The notes under the pieces are model-generated. The model was not told the origin of the DNA. It saw only the letters and a program-made list of their open reading frames with translations, and made no database searches. From the NCBI GenBank assembly GCA_024305405.1, contig JAKNDB010000086.1, positions 1,425,001-1,489,000 on the forward strand: a stretch of DNA of 64,000 bases, in the 5' to 3' direction. Made by a program: the position numbers and the translations under genes. Source of the DNA: Dirofilaria immitis (Eukaryota > Nematoda > Chromadorea > Rhabditida > Onchocercidae). Of the stretch, positions 31,481 to 45,200 are shown piece after piece (within the stretch, counting starts at the first letter, position 1; every line of letters starts with the position of its first letter).

Positions 31481-32792
31481 CTGGTCTTAAACTTGTGTCT
31501 TGCTTCCTCGAAGTCTTTATAATAAATGTCCAGAAATCTTTATAATAAATGTCCAGAAATCCTTCTAAAAAAAGTATTTTCTTCGTTTTGGCCAGATTCA
31601 ATCGTAAGTCTTCTACGATGAATTGTTATAATATTTTTAAAATCACCTAAAAACACGAAAAAGATCTTGTACACACTGATGTGTCCTGTTCTGTCCTTTT
31701 TTTTTTCAATTTGATAATAGTAAGAAATATCAATTATGTTTTTTAGAACTTTTTATGAGTCAAACTCTCGTAAAAATTAGCAAATTATCCATCAAGAATA
31801 TTTTATGTTTGTTAATTTCAGAAAGGACAAAGTAATGCTCGATTTCTCATAAACAATCATCTTCTGTTTGAATTTTATAACGAGCATTTTTTTACCCGAT
31901 ATGTTTTTTCAAATAAAATCCATTAATTCAATTTTCACAAAGCGACATGTTTTTATTTTTTTATTATTTTAAATATTAGTTGAAATAGTAAAGTAATAGT
32001 AGCAGTGATTCCTTTTCGAGTGGAAATGACAAACTGCTTCAGATTTTTCATTCATTGGAAAAATAAGACAATAATTTACTTTCTCCTATTAATTTGTTAA
32101 TGTCTTGTGCCATACTTTTTGATATCGATTAATTTTTTGACTGTTCGATTATTTATTATTAAATATTAACATTTTCAAGTAATTTATATATATAGTAGTT
32201 GTTTTGCAATTAAAATGAAATATGAAATTTTAATATAAATTCAAACAATTCGTAATTACATTATTCATATATCATCTTCAAGATCAATATAATTAACATA
32301 GATGGAGTATGAGAGTTTAAAAAAATTTGAAATGTATTATACTTTAGAAAAAAATATCTTAAAACTGAAATAGCATGTTGTATTTTATGAATTGCTTGGT
32401 TTAAAATTTTATTCCCACCTCTCAAAAACTGAATTCTGAACCTACTTATCAGAAAAATTAAATTTAATCAATGATCAAATTTTTATAATGAAAATATTAT
32501 TTCCACGATTAACTATGTGTCCATACACCTACATCCTACTAATTACTAATAATATTAACAATAAATGCTTTTCCATGTATTCATAATGTAAAAGATTAAT
32601 CTCTTCCTCTCCTTTATTTTTCAGGAAAAATTGAAATTTGTTTAGTGAAAAAATATGAAAATAATATTGTCAAAATTCCCGAACCAATGAGATAAAGTAA
32701 AATTGAGGCACATTCATTATTTGAAAATTATTTATGATAAATTTTGAGCTATGCTACATTTATGAGCAGAGAAATACGCGTATATATCTTTT
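31481..32792. other. Spacer between two minus-strand genes
   Basis: AT-rich sequence without a supported gene. It should contain the missing 5' exon(s) of the unrecognised gene and the 3' UTR of the DCX-PLAT gene. A perfect 23-bp tandem duplication lies at 31514-31559. Confidence 0.45.
31514..31559 (+). repeat. Perfect 23-bp tandem duplication
   Basis: TCTTTATAATAAATGTCCAG plus AAA occurs at 31514-31536 and again, identically, at 31537-31559. Confidence 0.95.
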
Positions 32793-35700
32793 TCATAAGG
32801 CGTCTGTCAATCGAGAAACACTTATTTGTTGATTTTTTACTTTTTCCGTAAACATCCTGAAAATAGAGATGAATTTTCTGAATGCATAATGAAACAGAAA
32901 TTAGAAATGTCTATTGGATCTTTAATTCTTATTCCTTCGGATTCTTTCCTCTCATATAAAGGAATTTTGAAATTGTTTATTTTGTTTTCTATATAAACAA
33001 GGCAATATTATACTCTATTAAATAATGGAAATGGAAAGAACTTACTCGCTAAATTTGAATATATAGAATAGATTCGTTTCACTGTCGAGGACATGCACTT
33101 GTTCGCATTTCCAATTTAAACTGCGCTGGAATATAGGAATATTGCAAAAAGCTAGGAAATTTTAATCTTTTTAACTAATAACATTTCTTTCTCTAATCCA
33201 AAGTAGAAATAAATATAAGATTCAGAGCACTAACATAATTAGTTGTTCACTCTGTACTGTATACATCAAGAGCTCTATATCCTCATTAAATTTCAATATC
33301 ACTATTTGAAGTTGTTACAAAACCCGATTTTTTCACTCATCGATTTCTGAGAATGAAAATAGCTACAGGGAGATCAGCGAAAATAAAAGATCCAAGCCTA
33401 AGCCCGAAGAGAGAAAGTAAATGATGAAAATGACGATTTGATAATATTTGAAAGGAAAAATGATGGTCTCATAGTAGTCTCCAAATATAAAGCATATATA
33501 CAGTGAAATGTAACAAATCAAAAATAGAAAATAGAAGTGTATAATCCAGATTAAATTATGTCTATTATCATTATTTTAATACATCCAAAATATAGCAATG
33601 AATGTTTTGATTTAGCAGGATTTAGTAATATGAATTTTGAAAGAAACATGAAAGATACATTTTTATTCTTTACTGTGATTGCAATGCTTAAAGGTTCGCC
33701 GATAGAAACAGCTTCTACTTCAAATGTGCTTATCTGCAAATTATTGAATATATTAGTGATATGAAAATGAATAAACCTTTTGATGCTTCAATTGATTGAA
33801 TAAGAAAATAAAGATGATTAAATGATTGCACATAAACTTCAACAAACTTTCTTTTCTTCAAACGGACCATCGTCGTCATTAATTAATTTTCGAATACCTG
33901 TGTCACCCCTTGTTCCGCTTAATGTTAAATAAACATCAAAATTTGCACTTGATTCACCAGAATTTATAGTGATTATATAAACAACATCTATAATAGAAAA
34001 ATTTTTGATTCTGTCAGCTCAGTACCAGGAAAAAATATAAATATTTGAAAAAATATGAACATAAAATATAAATATGTCAGACAAAATTTAAAGAATTACA
34101 ATCTTTAAACTGTTCTGATTTAATGCCAAAATTCATAAACTCCGAGAAATTTCGGGAAGGAAAAACTATATCCAAGAAAAATTTTGCAATCAATTTAAAC
34201 AATGCTTGAGTTAGCAAGAGTTTTATTTGAAATATACTTGAAATAGGTGGGATATCTGGCCAGACAGCAGGAATTCATAAACCGATTCCGATGTAAGGAT
34301 CGTATTTACGGCCGGAAATCGAAGTTCATCACCATTTTCGGTATCAAAAGTTTCATCTAAAAAAACTGACATTTTTAGATTTGTATCGATTCTTAATTGA
34401 AAGTTTAAAGCAATAAATGTAATACGATGAAGCAGTATTTATAATAATCCATAACCTTCTGTATTTCAATAATATTTTCTTTGTCAAGTTTTACATCATC
34501 TGTTGGAAAATAGTTGAGGCGTTGTGATTCATCGATACCGATTCTCACTTTGGTGATCATTGATATATCTGCTGTTTTCTGCTAAACAAAAGCTTTTATT
34601 TTATAAAAAAGCTATAGAATAACTTTAAAAATAATGAAATCAAATTAATTTTAAATAAATGAAATTCAGAGAGAAAAAGTAAACAAATAAAACGAGCAAT
34701 CATATCTAAAATAATATGAAGCGTATTAAGAAAGTATTTTTCAGTGTGATACCTGATTGTAGCTAAATTCTGTTAATTCTCATTTTCGAGAGCTTTAAGT
34801 TCTAACTTGAATTCGATTTCTATTAGGACTTTTACTTTTCATTCTAATCTTATAATATGTACTATAATATAGAAAAACAAAAATTCTTGTACTTGAAAAG
34901 TAATAGTCATATTATTGGGAGAAGTGGTAATAATCGTCATCTCAGCACTTGAGTTTTCTGTACACAATGTTACTCTTGGGATTAGAGTACTGCCTTCGCC
35001 AATTGTCATCGATAGAATCCACTGAGGTTTCTTTTTGACAAAACTTTTTCTTACTGATTTTGGTCGGAAGGCCTTCCATTTCTATTGTTAATCTGATTAA
35101 TCTTAAATTCTAAATTTTAAATATTTCGTTCAAAAAGTATTACAAATTTTGATAAACGTATTCAAAATTAGTGGTAATTTATGAAAATCTTTGAAATATT
35201 TAGAAAAAGATACCAGAGAGTAGAAGTTCGATGAAAACATCTCCAATATTGTCATATCTATCTTCTTCGTCTTTTTCATTTTCTTCTGTAGTTTTAACAC
35301 GAGTAATTGCCATTACATAACGATACGGTGCATGGTGTGATTCACGAACTATTACTTTCTCAGCAATCCAGTCACTCGCCATTGCAACATTCGTAACGCG
35401 CTGTCGATCGTAGATATCTTGTAACATTTGTATACCTTCATATATCTCCTTACCTAGAAAGTTTCAAAGTGCTTAAATAACAAATTTAGTGCCAATTTGA
35501 AGCAGGAAGAGAAATATTCAGTTGAAGCATGATACAGAGGAAATGATAGAAAATCGATTATAAAAAATATAGAAATTTTCATTAAAGACCAACACTTAAT
35601 CATTTTTTAATCAAACTTATTTTACCTTTGAAAATATCAGATTTTGTTTAATCATTACATCTATTGGATAATATTCATACCAAAAATTTTTAAAACAAAA

Positions 35701-38700
35701 ATTCGAAAAATAAATTTACCAATATCATTCATAGAGACATACAGACGCATACATTGTATACGTCCAACAGAAACAGCTTCAGCTTTAAATGAAAGTTCCT
35801 AAAGTTACTGTATCAACAAACATATCAATAAAAATATCATGAAAAAAATGAATATTGCTATTTGTAATAAATATTGCTAAAAAAATGATTATATAGAAAT
35901 GTAAAATAACATAAATTTCTTGGTGTAGACAAATCTTTCATTATTCTACAAAGCCAAAAATTCTTCAAAATCCGAATCTTTGATTTTGTTAATGGATAAA
36001 GATATCCTGGTCAGAAGAATGGAATAAATTCACCTGCTTCAAATCCGAAACATATTTGAAGTCAACAGGAAAATGACCTGTTTCACCGATTTCGCCAAAT
36101 ATCCTCATATATGCAATAGATTTTTCTAGAAATCGCTGTTTTCGCAAACTTAGCTTAATTTTCCCCTCGTAAGAGAATACTGCAAAAAGAACATAAATTT
36201 TTAAATAATTGATTAGTATTGATATTTTTGATAACAAGTGGCTTGAGATTTTCATCAGAAAAACTGATAAATCTTTATGTTCACATCATAATAGACTATA
36301 TTTTATATAGTTGATGCAGAAAACTGAAAATAACCATTTAGAGGTTCAAAAGCTGCTCTAAAGACCGGAAATTCGCGAAATGGTTGTGCATTTTCTCATT
36401 ACAACCTATTTTGAGCCATTTCCTTACATATGATACCGTGTGTTCCTCGGTATCAAGATCTTTGAGTTCAACATAATTTAAATAGTAATTCGGCATTTCA
36501 CCATTTCCATCAATTTCAATTCTCACCTTTAGCAGATCACCAATTTCACCGAAATCCACCTATAAGTTGTATAAGTAAGTTTTTCTAAAACTTTGGGAAG
36601 TTTCAAAATAAATTTTGAAATACCGTTTTGTTTGAATAATTTTTTAAAATAGGAAATACAAAGGTAGAGATTACATTTGAACATCTCCAAAGTTACGATG
36701 AAATTAAGAAAGAAATATCAAAACTTATTTGCACAAGTGATGCTGATGGCACCTTTGCCATGCGATTGTCATAAATTTTCGTCGTTATCGAACTACCTTG
36801 GCTACCATAACCCACAATATTCAGATTTGACGTAGTTGCGCCACTACCGTCGTCTTTGCCAGAATGCAGGATAAGCTCCCATCGACCACCTACAAAAACA
36901 ATGTTATTCTTAGTGTATGAAAATATCTCATACATTAATATTGTATTGACAGATGATTTTCTTTTATCAATAGCCACTGATTATACGCCAAATATATCCG
37001 CAAATTTCTCATTGTTTGCAAAAATTGTGCAACTGATTAGACTGAAGTCACATTAATCGACAATAGAAGCAACTAACCAATGAAACAATGCAAACTAAGA
37101 ATCATCTATTTATAACTTTAAAGTTTCTTTAATTTAGATTTAGGTTTTTATTGCAGACCCTACTTGTAGATCTAGAGTCGTATAAAATAGTAGTAAGATA
37201 GCAAAAAGCTGCTAGCTTCAGTGTTCGCTCAATTTTTCCGTCAACTTGACCACTATCCAACCATTTCGCACACTGGAAAAGATATTGGCGTCCATCAGCA
37301 ATATTTTCGGTGACCAAAATACGTTCAATGTATACTCCGGCTCCTGAATTTCTGAATTTTCATCAAAAACTTTGAACTGGAATATTTAGCAAATGCATAA
37401 TTCTAGTGAAAAAAAAAAATTTATACCGTAACCAATATGCTCATGCCCGATGATAATTTTTTGAAGCAAGCCAAGTTTCGCCGTTTCGATGTGGAAGGAA
37501 TCCATTCTATTTTGTCGAAATTTTAGTTCATTTGTCTGCAATCAATTTATACACTGAAAAGATGACGTTATATTGGGAATTAGTGGCGAAATGTTTAGTC
37601 TCATCTGAAATGAAAAGTAAATAATATTATGATAATAAGAACAGAATTAATTCAATATTAAAAATCAAATTTATTAGCAACTGATTTAAAGACATGAATC
37701 AGTCAGTAATGATCCAACTTAATAATAAATTAATAGATTATTATTCATAATTTGTTTTGAACTGCTAATGTTAAAATATTGAGGTGGATAACCAATAAGT
37801 AAACTGGCCAGCTTTAATTCATTGTATATTAATTTGTAATTTCTAATCAATAGTTTTCTGATTTATTTTAATAGCTTACGTCTTGTTGCAGTAGATGTTT
37901 TTTACTTTTATTTAAATCACCATATAAAACAATAAACAAATCGAGATTTGTATCAGCCGCCCAACGATTTCCAGTAATCACTGACACAGTATATGTCATA
38001 GCTGAAAAATAACTTTTGAGCAAGTATAGTAGTCAAATAGTGATACTGAACAGAGATGAATCAATTTCTATAAGGAGAATGGTGAAATGCAGAAGAACAA
38101 CAGTGTTGGCTGGCTTTTTTTAGAAGCCCATCAATGATGAACATCAGTGATGACAATCTTTCAGGCCAACAAATCAAACCGCTCCATTCCTATCAAACAA
38201 ATGTTGAATTCCTATAAAACAGACCGTCTTCTTTTGCACTGAGTGATAAATCAGTTTCAGGAGCAGATGTAATAATCGCCGTATCATTGTTATCGAATGC
38301 CTGATCATTAGACGTTGAAAACATTAATTCCTGAACTTCTTTCACTGAAGAATCGAACCATCCAATATCTACCGCATTTGTCATTCGTTCTTTCGTTGCT
38401 TCATATTCTTCAACTACAATTGCTTCAGAATGGAAGATCAATCAGTTATAATTTTCAAAGTGAAAGTTCAATTAATTACAGTTGCATTTCAAAATGAAAG
38501 TTCATCAAAAACTCTTCCGAAATCTGACTTTCCTCATTATTTTGTGCCAATTCTTCTTCCTCTGTCCCTTCTTTTTCACTTCTTGTTTTACTTATTTTAT
38601 TTTCCTCTTTACTTCTTTCTTTTCCTTTACTATCCTCCACTTCTTTCTCTTTATCAGGTTCCGTTAATTTATTCCGGCATGATTCTTCTCGAATATCATT

Positions 38701-41700
38701 TCTTATATGCTCGTTGACTTCATTACAACAGTTTTCGGCATCACGAAGCGTTGTCGCTTTTACGCACGTTTCCGGTGGCCTTTCCGGAAGTGGTAAGACT
38801 GGAAGATGCTGTGAGATTTCCAAGGAAACTGAAATTTAATAACTTTTAAAAATTTGAACGTAGCACGATTTTTACTTGAAGATAAATTTTAAATTTCAAA
38901 TTGCGAACTTTTTTCATTTCATTTCTCGACGATGTACTCTTTGGCTCGTTGCTTTCTCGTCTATTCAAACAAGACATCGAAGTTAAGGACATCATTTTAT
39001 TGTTGCTAACCACTCGTTGAGGTCGCTCAATTGAGTTCTCTCGGTAGACCGATTGAATTAATTGCATTGCTGGAATGTAACTTGTTTAGTTATAATGAAT
39101 ACCTTCTATCGAAGAAAATGATTAGAAGAGTCAGTTTTAAAAACGATAGAATCTCGAGAACTATATCTTGAAGTCAATATAGAACACGTTTATATGATTA
39201 TGGAAAATTAGAATATGGATTTATTACAACAGAAGTTTATATTATTTAATATTACTAAATTTAATTTAATATAAAGCTAACTGATAGTAAATACGCTAAC
39301 TGCTATTTAATTTGAAGCTAATTGGTTAATATAAAACTAATTGGGTAGTGAATTTAATATAAAGCTAACTGGTAGTGGACTGTCCTAAAATGCTTGGTGA
39401 CGTCATTCTTGAAATCGGTGGTAATGGTGGTGCCATTGAAAATATGTTTTCTCGAAATATAGGTCGTTCATTCCTTGGTACAGCAAGCAACCGAGCCTCA
39501 TTTAGTGAAAAAATCTCATCCATAGTTATTATCCTCTTACCGGAATAAGTATACAGTTTGAAAATTGCCATCTGAAATTCTTATGCTGCAAAAATTCTGG
39601 TAAATCTGATCAAATCTTATGCAGGAATGCAAAATTTAGATTTATTACTTGACTTTTTCAATTCTAAATTAATAAAAACGTCGCATCAGTCGGCTACAGC
39701 ATCTCATTTTAGATTAATGTATGCTCTGCGCTTTTTCAAACAGATACATATTTCAATAAAGACTGAATAATATTAAAAAGTGTGCAATTAAAACTAACAA
39801 AATTTTTTATTACCTGCAAGCCTTCTGAAACTTCCTCCAGCAGTGATTCTATGGTCCGTCGGCGAAAAGGATTCAATAAGGTTCGGTAAATTTGCGAAGG
39901 TTTCCCATTTAATACAAATAATATCTAAATTCGAGTTCAACACTCAACAAGCAGTTTTGTTTTTTGTTTTTAGTGAGAATCGATGAATCAGTTCTTGACG
40001 TAATTGCGTCTGCCATTTGTTCGTACAAAATTAACAAAAAATTGATGTAGAGTTATTTCGAATTTAACTTAGTGTCGTCAAACGTCACATCAAGGATTTT
40101 CCAGACAATGCTATTTTAAAAAAATTGGAAATTTGAAAAACAAATTTAAATGAAAATTTGAATTGTTAAATATTAAAAATTATTACTGATAACAAAAAAA
40201 TAATGGAATAAGAAGTGAGACCTGCTTGGAAGTTACAGGAATTAAAGATAATTTCAGCGGTATTTTCGAATGTTCAATTTTATTTTGCTGCAAATAATTT
40301 TCAAAAATATGACTTTAAAAAAATAGAAAAAGGAAAAAAACAAATTGATGAAATTTTTTTCAATTCGATTTTAGTGTAGTGTTCCAAATGTCAGGCATTT
40401 TATAGAATTCTAACTTTCCCATAGTTAAACAAATTGTTGCGATAACAGTGAGGTGCATGTGTTCGATTAGTCTGGCGAATTCGTTGTATTTTTTCAACCA
40501 TTGATAGATTTAACGGTCTTGGAGTTTTGAAGGATGATGCTATATACCTAAAACATGCCTCAAGTTCACCGGTAAAAAAGTTTATTCTCGATGATTGATA
40601 AAGGAGATTGGTAATGATTGATTGAATAAGCGTAATATTTAATATATTCAATAATTATTCAAATGGAATGATATGTAGATATGAAATTGAAAAATGGAAA
40701 AATATGATCAAATGTTACTGACTTTGAAATAATGAATGAATTGATTATATCAGTACTATTATTTTGAATTCATCATGATTGTCTATCAATCGCATTTTGT
40801 CAAGAAGACCTATTTGTCTTATTGTTCTAATTGCTTTACATAATAAACTTGCATGTATACTAAGCTATTAATCCACTTATTATATGCTTAAAACATCAAT
40901 CTATGCATTATTTTCTTGTCCATTTAATGATTAAAATTTTTATTGATATCATTTTAGTGTCTGATTGCTTATCATAGTTATTTCACTTTTTATATCTGAA
41001 CAATTAAGCATATAATCCATCTTAAGCATTATTGTTTTTTGTTGTATTAATGTTGATTCTAATAATTATGCTGTAATATTTATGCGTAAACTAACAAATT
41101 TGCATAAATTATAAGACTAATAAATATATTTCTCTATGCTAATGATTGATTACTCAATCATAGTAATTTTGCCTCTTGATTTTGATGCAACCTGTGAGCT
41201 GTAATATCAGTGTAGCTGTGAAACCGGCGAATGATGTAATTATATATTAGCATCAGCACTACGACTAACCGTCCATGATGTTGTAGTTGATCAATACTTT
41301 TGATGATCGTTTTTCCACGCGGTGTCGTTAAATGACGCACGCCAAAAGGCATCGAGATATTGCTATTCAAATCATCTAATAATGATTCAATCGTGCGGTA
41401 TCGAGCTTTTGATACTGGTACACGAAGTCCCTTCAGAATTAAAAAAAAATGTTAAAAAAATGATAGAAAAGATTAAAGTACTTTTTCTAGTAAATTTTTA
41501 TTAACAAAATCTAAAAGCTCATGCTATTTCAAAAATGTTTGAATTTCTTAGAAGCTTCGGTCGGTTTTCTCAGAATTTATTTTGTTTATTTCCTTCTTAA
41601 AAAACATGAACAACTTACTGCAAAATATATGTCGCCTTCCTTGTAGAAAAATACTGTTTTCGCAGAATATGGTCGAGTGAAAGATCGGTTTAAACTACGA

Positions 41701-42201
41701 TAATTTTGAACTTGTCTATTTGCCAGACTAGGTACATTAGGCGTGTGAGGATTAACAGCGTCTGGAGTCGAATGTTGTTCTAGCGTAGAATGCGATGAAG
41801 ACTGAAGATGAATCTTGAATTGTCGTATGTGATCAAAACATATTTAATTTTCAAAATTTTGAATTCTGTTTGTTTAACCTTGATTATTCTTCATCTTCAA
41901 TTTTTCTCAAAAAAAAAAAAAAAGAAAGAGATAAGTTGTCGATTACTTTTTCGCTTACTTAGTAAGTAACGGATTTCAAATAAAATTGTAATGTGATAAT
42001 GCTTTTGCAAATTGATCGACTTCCTATTTCGGATAATCACATAATTTTTATAGATAATTGAAAATAATGAATGCAGGATATTTTGTATGTATTAGAATAG
42101 ATCAAATTGTTCAGTGGAAAGAAATGAATTCTTTTTTAACATTAAAATGAAAGATAACTCACCCAAAGCAATGTTGTATCTCCGTTATCTGGATCACTCA
42201 T
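32793..42201 (-). CDS. Doublecortin-PLAT repeat protein (2 DCX + 5 PLAT domains)
   Basis: About 25 exons, 1,210 codons. Exons: 42201-42163, 41801-41619, 41430-41270, 40547-40415, 40287-40222, 39924-39814, 39571-39370, 39069-38876, 38808-38480, 38422-38225, 38001-37880, 37535-37427, 37343-37164, 36889-36735, 36559-36335, 36179-36034, 35798-35720, 35453-35214, 35053-34893, 34581-34456, 34365-34238, 33987-33848, 33733-33674, 33125-33046, 32856-32793. Start MSDPDNGDTTLLW. DCX1 (about 62-140) has FFYKEGDIYFAGLRVPV, ESLLDDLN, PFGVRHLTTPRG. DCX2 (about 195-265) has ILFVLNGKPSQIYRTLLNPF, ESLLEEVSE. A Lys/Glu-rich linker follows. Five PLAT folds follow, e.g. YTVSVITGNRWAADTNLDLF with CAKWLDSGQVDGKIERTL, and DVYLTLSGTRGDTGIRKL. 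DCX binds microtubules; PLAT binds lipid or membrane proteins. Single-base gaps are needed at about 36391-36394 and 34359-34365. The 38480/38422 and 34238/33987 junctions are out of phase. Confidence 0.88.
39258..39380 (-). repeat. Degenerate repeat carrying copies of the exon 7 splice donor
   Basis: On the minus strand the donor of DCX-PLAT exon 7 (CCA|GTTAGCTTTATATTAA) is the first of about five imperfect copies of a CAGTTAGCTTTATATTAAAT unit. The others read CAATTAG, CCAATTAGC, GCAGTTAGC and TCAGTTAGC and run downstream to about 39258. Several copies keep a GTTAGC that could act as a donor. Confidence 0.7.
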
Positions 42202-45200
42202 TTTCTTTTCTCTTTTCAGGTTACAACAATTATAATTGTTTTATTGAAGATTGCACTCATATTTTTCTAAATGTTCTGAAGTTTGCATAATGTGAAATTG
42301 CAAAATTTGTTCAAATCACAGGGAATATATTTGATTAATGATTAATGGAAGAGAAGTATTAAGGATCAAACGATACCGAAAAATTTAATAATAAAATTCT
42401 TGAAATATAAACACCTTATACGCATAAAAATCAGAAGTTTGAATAAATAATAAGTTTCTTTTCAGCAATTTCAGCAAGTTTTAAAAAATATTTGATTGAG
42501 AGGAAATGGTTGGTTGAAATATCATTTAAAAAAAATCAAGACTGAATGAATTTGGTAAAAAACGCTGGATAAATAATAAATAAAATAATTAATTGAAAAA
42601 TAACGGGTAAAAATTAAATTTTACGAATATGTTTTGGGATATAATTAGAGCTAACTTTAAAAATGGTAATTTATTTGAAACTTGTAGAGTAAATTCATAG
42701 ATCAAGAATAATAGTGCAATTATTGAAACAAATAAACTGTAGACAATTTCAAATTAAAAAACACCGAAATCTAATTCAACACTAACAGGGAAAATTGAAA
42801 GAAGTTTAGTATAAAACTAATCAAAAACACATATACATCACCTTATAAATAAGATGAGCGATTCGCTTACTCAGTGATAGTTTGAATCTTAAATATATAT
42901 AGGAAAATTTTGTACAACAGAAAATCTTGATAGTGACATCAGTTTTATTGCTATATGGTAATCGTGTAGAAAGAACACTGCTTGCGAAAAGTGTCAATCG
43001 AGAATTCGAAATAATCGGAGGCAGAATTATTACGCACATTGGTATCTTCAGCTAATGCTATCTTTCTAGACGATCAAACTGAGAGTTTAAAATCAACTAC
43101 ATATATAAAACGGATATTAGATTTGAGATTAATCCAATATATTCTACATATGTTTGGAGTTAATTCTGATGTCTGATTTGAATTATCAATATTTTTACGA
43201 TTTGGTTTTCCAAAAGAGTATTCTATGCTTATTGCTATACGATTACGAGTCTGTCTATATATTTTTCATTATTTATTTCTTTCTCATTCTTTAACAATCA
43301 TTTTTAGATTCTATTAGCCCATAGCATCTCTTAAAAACATCAATAAAACTTTGATTTATGCTAATTACTTCTTATTTCCTTATTCATTTCATATTATCCA
43401 ATCTTTTCTGATCCAATTCATTCGATTTCTTCGAAGCATATTTGAAACTTAAATTAGTAAGCATTTATTTTTGTTAAATCAATTAACTTTCAAAATATTT
43501 GTGATCTGTTAATTACATATATATTATTTTGAACTTTCTTCTTACTTTAATAAATTTTTTTCTTAATTTATCAAATATTTTATATGTTTGAACAAACTTT
43601 TAGACATATTTAATAATTAATGTGACAGCCACAATTTGCAACAAATTAAAATGGATAAGATCCTTTAAAATTATCAAAACAATTGAAAGAAAAGTTAAAC
43701 TATTACAATAAAAACATTAATAATAAAAAAACAGAAAAGCTAAGATATATATATCAGCAATCAAAAAGATTATTCTTTAAGGTTTGTTTAAAATAAAACT
43801 TTTGAGGCTGAATTTTTCTTCACCATCGCTAGCAAAAATATGAATGGCAGATTTTTCTTCTCTGAAAAAAGAAGCTTATGTAATTAAAATGAAAGTGCTA
43901 AGTAAGCTTGAAAAAATACCCTTAGCCATCTATTAAATTTCAGCTTTACATCCTTCCGAAATAAAACTAAGGATTCTCCATTATCAGACGGAAGAGTAAG
44001 CTAACATTTATTAGTATTATATATATGTATACACGCTACAACCATATATATACCCTTATTACTCATTAACGTTCCTATGGAAACAATATTTTCATCAGCC
44101 AAGATTGCGAGACAAAAATTTTATAGCGCAAATTAAATGTTAAATTCTTACCAAGTTTTAGAAATTATTATTATGAAGTTCGGTAGTGTATGCGATTTCA
44201 CTATATGGAAACGATTAAACATTGTAATATATTTACGAGACTTTCTATCATGTCAAGTTTGACGAAATCACTATGCCAGTATATGGCCTCAAGTAATAAT
44301 AGTAATAATAAACAATGATCAGATGATTCTAATTATTCTGCAATTATTTCACATGAATAATTGAAGTATATAACTATCTTCTCGTATATGATTGGCCTTC
44401 TTGAAATTGAAAGCAGACAACAAGTATTACACTACTATTGAATTTAAATTTATATTAGAATAGATTACAAAACAATTCAAAATATATTTCAAAAATTAAA
44501 AAGTGAATAATGCACATCAGAAAAACTTATTATGCTATTTGTTATAATTTTTATAATAGAGATTGAGTTTAATTAAAAAAAATAAAATATAGTTTGAAAT
44601 GAGAGAAAAACTTGATATCAATGCTTATCTATCAGTATGATACCTTTTACCTGATCATTTTATGCTTATATTATTACTAAATGTTTTCTACAGATTGTTG
44701 CATAGTTTATTTGATCATCAAATAAGTTAGACTATTAATAGTAATCCACTAGCCAACAATACATCAGTACATTCGACTTATACTTGTTTCACTTTGACAT
44801 TCTCGTCACATTGTCTTAAATAATAAGTTTTGACCGTAAAGTAGTCATTGCGTCAGATAAAAAATATTCAAAAGAAAATTCTTGATAATTTATGTAGTGA
44901 AATATTTGTGAGGTTGTAATTATTATGCATTGATATTTGAAGAGTGAGTCATTTTTCAAGTATCAATCAAATTTATTTACATCTTATGCTCCATTAATCA
45001 GATTATCAGTGCTAGAAATGGAACGTCCTACTTTCTATAGTTATTAAGTTTTTGCATTTTGGAATAATTTGTTATCAGCAGCAACACAATCATATGTAAT
45101 GATTATCTGCTACCTCTCTGCTACCTCACTTTTTTATAATAATGTCTTATCACTATTAAATATGAAAGGAAACAAAGTAACCAAAAATTTATTAAATCAT

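Noticed and set aside
38808..38876. A frameshift between DCX-PLAT exons 8 and 9
   Set aside because: The CTCACAG acceptor at 38809 gives phase 0 and keeps the frame; the earlier TTTCAG was not the right site.
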